Positions 1 to 4,822 of a stretch of DNA of 9,884 nucleotides are shown in pieces. The notes under the pieces are model-generated. The model was not told the DNA's origin. It did no database searches and saw nothing but the letters and a program-made list of their open reading frames with translations. A program made the translations under genes and the position numbers. This DNA comes from Rhizobacter sp. (GTDB taxonomy: Bacteria; Pseudomonadota; Gammaproteobacteria; Burkholderiales; Burkholderiaceae): contig JACMKW010000235.1 in assembly GCA_014379885.1 (NCBI GenBank), forward strand, positions 1-9,884, written 5' to 3'. Positions within the stretch are counted from its first letter, which is position 1. Every line of letters starts with the position of its first letter.

Positions 1-154
1 CCGTTTCCTGCCGAACCTGCAGTACCGCCGCTTCTGGGTCGATGGTGAAAACCGCTGGATCCGCCTTCGCATCTCGAACGCCGCGTTGCGGCTGATCGAC
101 AAGGTGGGCATCGAGCAGGTCGTCGCCGATCTGCGCGCCCGCGGCGAAATCTGA
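1..154 (+). CDS. rpmB: 50S ribosomal protein L28, C-terminal part (5' end outside window)
   Basis: This is the last 50 codons of L28, a small structural protein of the large ribosomal subunit. The reading frame enters at base 2 and ends at TGA 152-154. The visible protein reads [12 protein letters not shown], then [19 protein letters not shown] and a [11 protein letters not shown] end, which is the usual C-terminal half of proteobacterial L28 (about 77 residues in full). The N-terminal third, with the start codon, lies outside the window. rpmG follows 14 bases downstream on the same strand with a good Shine-Dalgarno, the classic rpmB-rpmG operon. No independent promoter is visible between the two. 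The identification rests on the residue pattern together with the rpmG neighbour and is very likely correct. Confidence 0.95.
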   Translation, partial: RFLPNLQYRRFWVDGENRWIRLRISNAALRLIDKVGIEQVVADLRARGEI

Positions 155-157
155 TTT

Positions 158-162
158 AGGAG
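158..162 (+). promoter_or_regulatory. Shine-Dalgarno of rpmG
   Basis: AGGAG lies six bases before the rpmG ATG, in the 14-base gap after the rpmB stop. It fixes the rpmG start and implies independent, efficient initiation on the shared mRNA. Confidence 0.8.
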
Positions 163-168
163 CCGATC

Positions 169-336
169 ATGGCAAAAGGTGGACGCGAAAAAATCAAGCT
201 GGAATCGTCAGCCGGCACCGGTCATTTCTACACGACCGACAAGAACAAGAAGACCACGCCCGAGAAACTCGAGATCATGAAATTTGATCCTAAGGCTCGC
301 AAGCATGTGATGTACAAGGAAACCAAGCTGAAGTAA
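169..336 (+). CDS. rpmG: 50S ribosomal protein L33
   Basis: A complete 55-residue L33, the same length as the E. coli protein and colinear with it from [20 protein letters not shown] to the [11 protein letters not shown] end. L33 is a small protein near the E site of the 50S subunit. The protein has no cysteine, so this is the zinc-independent (C-minus) form that lacks the CxxC pairs of zinc-binding L33 paralogs. It should not be subject to zinc-responsive replacement by itself. Start ATG 169 is preceded by AGGAG at ideal spacing. It is the last gene of the rpmB-rpmG unit, with a strong terminator 25 bases after its stop. Confidence 0.97.
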   Translation: MAKGGREKIKLESSAGTGHFYTTDKNKKTTPEKLEIMKFDPKARKHVMYKETKLK

Positions 337-360
337 TCGCCTTCGGCGAGATACAACGGC

Positions 361-388
361 GGGCCCGCGTTGCGGGCCCTTCTTTTTT
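361..388 (+). terminator. Intrinsic terminator of rpmB-rpmG
   Basis: Perfect 8-bp stem GGGCCCGC (361-368) and GCGGGCCC (372-379) with a GTT loop, followed directly by TTCTTTTTT (380-388). It starts 24 bases after the rpmG stop and is a textbook rho-independent terminator reading on the plus strand. Confidence 0.93.
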
Positions 389-408
389 GTGTCGTCGGTT
401 GCGTCGTC

Positions 409-447
409 AAAAACAACAAGGGCCGCATTTCGCGGCCCTTGTTGTTT
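409..447 (-). terminator. Intrinsic terminator of the desaturase gene (possibly bidirectional)
   Basis: A perfect 16-bp inverted repeat, AAACAACAAGGGCCGC (411-426) and GCGGCCCTTGTTGTTT (432-447), with a 5-base loop. Read on the minus strand it begins 20 bases after the desaturase TAG, and the stem runs out into a T-rich tract (complement of the A run 409-413). Its own outer arm is AT-rich in both directions, so it could also back up the rpmG terminator on the plus strand. Confidence 0.88.
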
Positions 448-467
448 CAACGCGAGATGTGCAGGCG

Positions 468-1691
468 CTATGCGTGAGCCGCGCGCAGCTTCAGGGCGAA
501 CTCTTGAAGAGCAGCAATGCCGCTCTCTTCTGCCTTCTTGCACCAGGCCTGCAAATCGGTCACCAGCTGCTCAGCCGATACATTGGTGCGTGTCCACAAG
601 AGCCGCAACTCTTCGCGCATCGTCACCAGCTTGACGAGCGTCGGGCTGTGGTCGAGGGCGCTGTCGACTTGGGCCTTCAGATGGGTCGGAATCTTGTCAG
701 CATCGCGGTGCAACCAGCGGCGCGCCAAGCGCATGTCGGCGAGTTTCTTGCTGCCATGCGCGCCTTCTGACTTCAGGCGTTTGACTTCGACGCGGCAGGT
801 GTCACGCAGGCCACGAGCGTACTTGGCCATCACCTCGTAGCGGTTGGCGATCAACGCCTCCAGCGTCTTGGAATCTGCCACCGACTTCACGTTGCCCATC
901 TTCAGCATCGGCGGGGTCTTGCGGACTTTGGCCAAACCCAGCATCTCCAGGCCGCGGATGTAGACCCAGCCGATGTCGAACTCGTACTTCTTGACCGAGA
1001 ACTTGGCCGACGTGGCATAGGTGTGATGGTTGTTGTGCAACTCCTCACCACCAATCAGGATGCCCCATGGAACAACGTTGGTGCTCGCGTCGGCAGACTC
1101 GAAGTTGCGATAGCCCCAGTAGTGCCCGATGCCGTTGATGATGCCGGTGGCCATTACCGGGATCCAGGCCATTTGCACGGCCCAGACGGTCAAGCCGATG
1201 GCACCGAACAGCATCAGGTCAATGATCAGCAACAGGCCAACGCCTTGCCACGTATAGCGGGTGTAGAGATTGCGTTCGATCCAGTCGTCGGGCGTACCGT
1301 GGCCGTACTTGACCATGGTTTCTGCATTCTTCGACTCGGCGCGATACAGCTCGGTGCCTCGCAGCAGCAAGGTCTTGATGCCGCGCGTTTGCGGGCTGTG
1401 GGGGTCTTCTTCGGTTTCGCACTTGGCGTGGTGCTTGCGGTGGATGGAAACGAATTCCTTGGTCACCATGCCGGTGCCGAGCCAGAGCCAGAGGCGGAAG
1501 AAATGCGAGGGGATCGAGTGCAGGTCCAGCGCCCTATGAGCCTGAGCACGATGCAAGAAGATCGTGACGGAAGCGATCGTGATGTGGGTTGTCACCAGCG
1601 TAAACAGCAAGACCTGCCACCACGTGGTTTCGATCAGGCCATTGGCAAGCCAGTCGATCAAAGCGCTCCACACAGACATCAATTCGTTCAT
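468..1691 (-). CDS. DesA-type membrane fatty acid (acyl-lipid/acyl-CoA) desaturase
   Basis: A 407-residue integral-membrane, di-iron fatty acid desaturase. Enzymes of this family place a cis double bond (usually delta-9) in acyl chains using O2 and electrons from a ferredoxin- or reductase-type donor, which adjusts membrane fluidity. All three histidine boxes are present: HRAQAH near residue 47, HRKHH near 84 and HNNHH near 219, plus the extra ligand in GHYWGYRNF near 190. Hydrophobic spans lie around 23-45, 63-77 and 150-185. After residue 260 comes a charged helical tail of about 145 residues ending EESGIAALQEFALKLRAAHA. As I recall it, the Pseudomonas aeruginosa phospholipid desaturase DesA has the same layout and a similar tail, so DesA is the closest named relative. 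Start ATG 1691 has GAAGG seven bases upstream. A TTG just before it and an ATG 12 bases inside are less well placed. Substrate form (phospholipid or acyl-CoA) is not decidable here. Confidence 0.93.
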   Translation of the reverse strand: MNELMSVWSALIDWLANGLIETTWWQVLLFTLVTTHITIASVTIFLHRAQAHRALDLHSIPSHFFRLWLWLGTGMVTKEFVSIHRKHHAKCETEEDPHSPQTRGIKTLLLRGTELYRAESKNAETMVKYGHGTPDDWIERNLYTRYTWQGVGLLLIIDLMLFGAIGLTVWAVQMAWIPVMATGIINGIGHYWGYRNFESADASTNVVPWGILIGGEELHNNHHTYATSAKFSVKKYEFDIGWVYIRGLEMLGLAKVRKTPPMLKMGNVKSVADSKTLEALIANRYEVMAKYARGLRDTCRVEVKRLKSEGAHGSKKLADMRLARRWLHRDADKIPTHLKAQVDSALDHSPTLVKLVTMREELRLLWTRTNVSAEQLVTDLQAWCKKAEESGIAALQEFALKLRAAHA

Positions 1692-1706
1692 CAAATAGCC
1701 TTCAAA

Positions 1707-1744
1707 CCGTCACAGCGGACAGGGTTCATCATTGTAAGTGACGG
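1707..1744 (-). promoter_or_regulatory. Putative desaturase promoter flanked by a 7-bp inverted repeat
   Basis: On the minus strand a TACAAT -10-like hexamer (1736-1731) lies about 40 bases before the desaturase ATG, predicting a transcript start near 1724. No good -35 is present 16-18 bases upstream. The hexamer sits between CCGTCAC (1707-1713) and GTGACGG (1738-1744), a perfect inverted pair whose starts are 31 bp apart, about three helical turns. This could be a pair of regulator half-sites. It is a hypothesis from sequence alone. Confidence 0.4.
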
Positions 1745-1763
1745 CTCCACGCCCATCGCTGAA

Positions 1764-1778
1764 AAACCGAGCGGTTTA
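1764..1778 (-). terminator. Weak terminator of the RsmB/NOP gene, or an operator upstream of the desaturase
   Basis: AAACCGAGCGGTTT (1764-1777) is a perfect 14-base dyad. On the minus strand it lies about 50 bases after the methyltransferase stop and reads AAACC-GCTC-GGTTT plus further T residues, which would make a short, weak rho-independent terminator. The same dyad is centred near -46 relative to the predicted desaturase start, where an activator could bind. The sequence cannot separate the two readings. Confidence 0.4.
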
Positions 1779-1825
1779 CCCGACCAGTTCGCCCTATGTG
1801 AAGACGCTCTGAAGTAGATCAAGAC

Positions 1826-3085
1826 TCAAATGCGCTCCCAGACCGCAGCAAAGAACCCGTCGGTGCCATGCCGGTGCGGCCACAGGCGCAGGAAATCGCC
1901 ACGTACCAGGCTGTCGGCCTGGGCCACATGGGCCTTCTCCAGCAGGGGCGCTACCGGCAACAATTTGAATTCGCTGGCGTGGGCCTCGCTGAAAGCGGCA
2001 GCGACGGCCTCGTTCTCGGCCTCGAGCAAGCTGCACGTGGCGTACACCAGCCGGCCGCCGGGTTTCAGCAAGCGCGCCGCACTCGCGAGGATTGCGGCCT
2101 GCTTGACACGCAATTCCTCCACAGATTGCGGAGATTGCCGCCATTTCAGATCAGGATTGCGGCGCAACGTGCCCAGACCTGAACAGGGCGCGTCCACCAA
2201 CACCCGGTCGATCTTGCCGGCCAGGCGCTTGATGCGGTCGTCACGTTCATGGGCAATTTGCACCGGGTAGACGTTCGACAAGCCGCTGCGGGCCAGCCTT
2301 GGCTTGAGCGCCGCCAGTCGATGCCCCGAGGTGTCGAAGGCGTACAGCCTGCCGGTGTTGCGCATGGAAGCCCCAAGCGCCAGCGTCTTGCCACCCGCGC
2401 CGGCACAGAAGTCGACCACCATTTCGCTGCGCTTGGCGTCGGTCAGCAAGGCCAGCAACTGGCTGCCTTCGTCTTGCACCTCGATCTCGCCCTTGCTGAA
2501 CACGTCCAGCTTGTTGAGCGCGGGCTTGCCCTGGATGCGAAGGCCCCAAGGCGAGTACGGTGTGGGCACGGCGTCGATGCGCCCTTCAGCCAAGGCCTTT
2601 TGCACGTCGTCGCGCTTGGCCTTGAAGGTGTTCACGCGCAGATCGAGCGGCGCGCTCTCGTTCAAGCTGTTGACCAAGGGCCAGAAGTCGTCGCCGATCG
2701 ATGCCTTGAGCGTGTCAGCCAGCCACTCCGGCAAGTTGTGCCGCAGCTTTTCGGGCAACGCAGCACGATCGACCGTCTGCACCTGGGCCAGCCACTGCTG
2801 CTCAGGCTCGGTCAATGCCGCGCGCAAGAACCCTTCGTTGCCCTGCCAACCGAGCAAGGCGAGGCGCCGCTCCATCTCGCCCTTGCCCGACTGCGCCAGA
2901 TGCTGGAACAGCAGCCGCTGGCGCAGAACCGTGTAGGTGGTTTCAGCCAAGGTGTGGCGTTCGCGCTGGCCCAACTCACGGTGGGTGCGAAAGAAGTCGG
3001 AGACGATGCGGTCGGCAGGCGTGTCGAACTGCAAAACCTTGTTCAGCAGATCGGTGGCGAGTTCTAGCAGGGCGTTGGGGTGCAT
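1826..3085 (-). CDS. RsmB/NOP-family SAM-dependent rRNA m5C methyltransferase
   Basis: A 419-residue protein of the RsmB/NOP2 family, which methylates C5 of a cytosine in rRNA through a covalent enzyme-RNA intermediate. The N-terminal 110 residues or so are helical, in the place of the NusB-like RNA-binding domain of E. coli RsmB (429 residues). The Rossmann methyltransferase core follows: motif I DFCAGAGGKT (225-234), motif IV DAPCSGLG with Cys301, and motif VI ATCS with Cys351, the expected nucleophile. RRNPDLKW matches the RRHPDIKW of E. coli RsmB. Motif I reads AGAGGKT instead of the E. coli AAPGGKT, so this may be a second paralog and the target base is uncertain. I start at ATG 3085 because the protein then begins MHPNALLELATDLL. 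The frame stays open to 3142, but that would overlap the divergent gene. There is no strong Shine-Dalgarno, only AAGGA ten bases upstream. Confidence 0.9.
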   Translation of the reverse strand: MHPNALLELATDLLNKVLQFDTPADRIVSDFFRTHRELGQRERHTLAETTYTVLRQRLLFQHLAQSGKGEMERRLALLGWQGNEGFLRAALTEPEQQWLAQVQTVDRAALPEKLRHNLPEWLADTLKASIGDDFWPLVNSLNESAPLDLRVNTFKAKRDDVQKALAEGRIDAVPTPYSPWGLRIQGKPALNKLDVFSKGEIEVQDEGSQLLALLTDAKRSEMVVDFCAGAGGKTLALGASMRNTGRLYAFDTSGHRLAALKPRLARSGLSNVYPVQIAHERDDRIKRLAGKIDRVLVDAPCSGLGTLRRNPDLKWRQSPQSVEELRVKQAAILASAARLLKPGGRLVYATCSLLEAENEAVAAAFSEAHASEFKLLPVAPLLEKAHVAQADSLVRGDFLRLWPHRHGTDGFFAAVWERI

Positions 3086-3107
3086 CCCCCGATTATCCTT
3101 GGCCCCC
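3086..3107. promoter_or_regulatory. 22-bp divergent intergenic region with overlapping -10-like elements
   Basis: Two start codons face away from each other across 22 bp. The only AT-rich stretch is GATTATCC (3091-3098). Read on minus it gives GATAAT ending six bases before the methyltransferase ATG. Read on plus it gives GATTAT, 11 bases before the DUF1653 ATG. Neither side has a convincing -35 or a strong Shine-Dalgarno. The positions suggest leaderless or nearly leaderless transcripts from a shared symmetric element. Confidence 0.4.
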
Positions 3108-3341
3108 ATGAGCGACCACGACCTGCCCCCCCTGCCCGACACACCCTTGGGTCGCTACCGCCATTACAAAGGCGGCGAATACGAGGTCATTGGCGTGGCG
3201 CGTCACAGCGAAACGCTGGAGCCGCAGGTGGTGTACCGGCCGCTCTACAACCAAACCGGCTGGTGGGTTCGGCCCCACGCGATGTTCTTCGAGCAAATCG
3301 TGGTGGACGGTGAGATGCGCCCGCGTTTCGCCCCGGCATGA
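3108..3341 (+). CDS. DUF1653 domain-containing protein
   Basis: A 77-residue protein that is almost entirely a DUF1653 domain, a widespread small soluble domain of unknown function. Visible family features are GRYRHYKGGEYEVIGVARHSE (14-35, with the last part split here as ARHSE 31-35), then ETLEPQVVYRPLY, TGWWVRP and MFFE. The fold is expected to be a small beta barrel, but no catalytic residues are evident. No signal peptide or membrane segment is seen. The next gene starts inside its stop codon (ATGA at 3338-3341), so translation of the two is probably coupled. The ATG at 3108 lacks a Shine-Dalgarno and is only 22 bp from the divergent methyltransferase start. The domain call is secure and the function is unknown. 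Confidence 0.88.
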   Translation: MSDHDLPPLPDTPLGRYRHYKGGEYEVIGVARHSETLEPQVVYRPLYNQTGWWVRPHAMFFEQIVVDGEMRPRFAPA

Positions 3342-3988
3342 AAGCCATCCTCAACCAGATCAAGGCCAGACCGCACCTGCTGGCGTCGACCGTGGTCGGC
3401 GCCCTGGTGATGGTGCTCACGCCCAGCGAGCATGTCGTCACACGCCTGCTGGTCGGCTGGAACGCGGCAGTGTGGCTGTACCTTGCGCAGGCCTTCTGGG
3501 TGATGTCGCATGGCGACCACCACCACTTGAGGCGCACGGCCATCGCACAGGCCGAAGGCGCTGGCGCGGTGCTGGCGGCGGTGACGGCCGCGGTGCTGGC
3601 CAGCATGGCGGCCATTGCTTTGGAACTGGCCGCCGTGAAAGGCGCGTCGGCCAGCCACGCTTTGCCGCATGTGGCCTTTGCGCTGGTGACTGTGGCCGGC
3701 GCCTGGCTGCTGCTGCCCACGCTGTTTGCGCTCAGCTATGCGAGCCTCTTTTATCGCTCACCCCAAGGGCATGGCCTTCAGTTCCCGGCGGCCTCGGCTG
3801 ACGACCCGCCGGACTATTGGGACTTCCTCTATTTCTCGTTCACCATCGCCGTCGCGTTGCAGACGGCCGATGTGGCTCTGTGCAGCACGCCGATGCGCCG
3901 CCTGGTGCTGCTGCAATCGGTGTTGTCGTTCGTGTTCAACACGGCGATCCTGGCGCTGGCCGTGAACATCGCCGCCAGCCTGGTCTGA
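3338..3988 (+). CDS. DUF1345 integral membrane protein
   Basis: A 216-residue, very hydrophobic protein that matches the DUF1345 family of inner-membrane proteins of unknown function. Membrane spans are likely at about 13-29, 38-56, 74-99, 109-137, 162-179 and 189-213. A histidine-rich cytosolic-type loop, HGDHHHLRR, occurs at 58-66. The most conserved part is the C-terminal hairpin: YWDFLYFSFTIAVALQTADV (160-179) followed by MRRLVLLQSVLSFVFNTAILALAVN. The YFSFTI...TADV segment resembles the pore-loop and selectivity-filter arrangement of ion channels, but the glycine-rich filter itself is not present, so a channel role is only a guess. It overlaps DUF1653 by four bases (ATGA). Its stop codon directly abuts that of convergent purN. 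Confidence 0.85.
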   Translation: MKAILNQIKARPHLLASTVVGALVMVLTPSEHVVTRLLVGWNAAVWLYLAQAFWVMSHGDHHHLRRTAIAQAEGAGAVLAAVTAAVLASMAAIALELAAVKGASASHALPHVAFALVTVAGAWLLLPTLFALSYASLFYRSPQGHGLQFPAASADDPPDYWDFLYFSFTIAVALQTADVALCSTPMRRLVLLQSVLSFVFNTAILALAVNIAASLV

Positions 3989-4612
3989 CTACATCAACTG
4001 CGATTCACCGCCGGTGTGGGTAACCACGCCATGCTCCACACGCAGCAAGTCATTCACCAACCAGCGCACGGCGCGCGGGTACATCACATGCTCGCGTGCC
4101 AGCACGCGTGCCGACAGCGTGGCCTCGCTGTCGCCGGGCAAGACCGACACCACGGCCTGCGCAATGATGGGCCCGTGATCAAGTTCGGCCGTCACGAAAT
4201 GCACCGTGGCGCCGGCCAGTTTGCAACCCGCTTCGATGGCGCGTCGGTGGGTGTGCAAGCCGGTGAACGCCGGCAGCAGCGAAGGGTGCACGTTGACCAT
4301 TCGCCCCTCAAATTGCTTGACGAAACCGGGCGTGAGGATGCGCATGAAACCAGCCAGCACCAGCACGTCAGGCACGAAGCCGTGAATCACGCGCGCCAGT
4401 TCGGCATCGAAAGTGTCGCGGTCTGCGAAGGCCTTGTGATCGACGGCAGCGGTGGCAATGCCACGCGCATGGGCAAAGCGCAATCCTTGTGCATCCGGCC
4501 GGTTACTCACCACCGCAGTCACACGCCCCGGCCATCCTTCAGCGGCACAAGCCTCGACGATCGCTTCCATGTTGGAGCCCCGCCCCGAGATCAAAATCAC
4601 AATGCTTTTCAT
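3989..4612 (-). CDS. purN: Phosphoribosylglycinamide formyltransferase (GAR transformylase)
   Basis: A 207-residue PurN, which transfers a formyl group from 10-formyltetrahydrofolate to GAR in step three of purine synthesis in the cytosol (E. coli PurN is 212 residues). The phosphoribosyl-binding loop ISGRGSNM lies at 8-15. The catalytic triad is complete: Asn107 and His109 in MVNVHPSLLPAF, and Asp145 in ELDHGPII, each one position beyond the E. coli N106, H108 and D144. The start ATG 4612 gives the family-typical MKSIVILISGRGSN beginning. The frame stays open far upstream, antisense to trpS, but nothing there resembles a protein extension. No Shine-Dalgarno is visible. A TACACT hexamer lies only eight bases before the ATG, so the mRNA may be leaderless. 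The gene stands alone, not in a pur operon. Confidence 0.96.
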   Translation of the reverse strand: MKSIVILISGRGSNMEAIVEACAAEGWPGRVTAVVSNRPDAQGLRFAHARGIATAAVDHKAFADRDTFDAELARVIHGFVPDVLVLAGFMRILTPGFVKQFEGRMVNVHPSLLPAFTGLHTHRRAIEAGCKLAGATVHFVTAELDHGPIIAQAVVSVLPGDSEATLSARVLAREHVMYPRAVRWLVNDLLRVEHGVVTHTGGESQLM

Positions 4613-4630
4613 CGGCGGGCAGTGTATGAC
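4613..4630 (-). promoter_or_regulatory. Possible purN promoter giving a very short leader
   Basis: On the minus strand CATACACT, containing TACACT (4626-4621, four of six matches to TATAAT), ends eight bases before the purN ATG. No Shine-Dalgarno is present between it and the start codon. If used, transcription would begin within a few bases of the ATG. This is a weak match, judged by eye. Confidence 0.25.
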
Positions 4631-4780
4631 GAGGCCCCCCCAGTCGCTTCGCCGCCGCCTTGCAGGCCGCGCTGGGCCAGAGGTCCAGCCCTTCGCCAGG
4701 CACGAACAGTCCACTGGACTGTTCGTGTCCGGGCTCAGCCCCCAGGGGGCGCCACCCAGAGGCCCGGCAAAGCCGGATCC
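4631..4780. repeat. Cluster of small palindromes in the purN-trpS spacer
   Basis: The GC-rich spacer holds four separate inverted repeats. (1) GCTGGGCC (4671-4678) with GGTCCAGC (4682-4689), one G-T pair. (2) CACGAACAGTCCA (4701-4713) with TGGACTGTTCGTG (4715-4727), a perfect 13-bp pair around one base. (3) GCCCCC (4738-4743) with GGGGGC (4745-4750). (4) CCGGC (4764-4768) with GCCGG (4772-4776). None is followed by a T-run, so they are not standard terminators. The run looks like a degenerate intergenic repeat of the kind scattered through Burkholderiales genomes. Only this one copy is in the window, so that remains an inference. Confidence 0.5.
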
Positions 4781-4793
4781 TCGGGCGTTGCTT

Positions 4794-4818
4794 GATAATC
4801 CGCATCCCCTTAGAGAAA
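4794..4818 (+). promoter_or_regulatory. Possible trpS -10 element and weak ribosome-binding site
   Basis: GATAAT (4794-4799) is a five-of-six match to the -10 consensus and lies 23 bases before the trpS ATG, predicting a leader of about 17 bases. AGAGAAA (4812-4818) is the only purine-rich stretch before the ATG and would be a modest ribosome-binding site. No good -35 is seen. The leader is too short for an attenuator or T-box. Confidence 0.4.
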
Positions 4819-4822
4819 CACC

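Noticed and set aside
1692..1694. TTG one codon before the desaturase ATG as start
   Set aside because: ATG 1691 is the stronger codon and has better spacing (seven bases) to GAAGG.
1023..1817. 264-codon plus-strand frame antisense to the desaturase
   Set aside because: It has a composition typical of an antisense shadow and no recognisable domain, while the minus-strand frame has all the histidine boxes.
2249..3067. 272-codon plus-strand frame antisense to the RsmB/NOP gene
   Set aside because: Shadow frame with no domain. The opposite strand encodes a complete methyltransferase.
3086..3142. Upstream extension of the RsmB/NOP protein to 438 residues
   Set aside because: The 19 added residues (MSGRGGRSWSL...) are not like the family and would overlap the DUF1653 start codon. 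MHPNALLELATDLL is a better beginning.
4613..4822. Riboswitch, T-box or small protein in the purN-trpS spacer
   Set aside because: No T-box or anti-terminator features, and the likely trpS leader is only about 17 bases. The short open frames there lack ribosome-binding sites and look like GC-rich noise.
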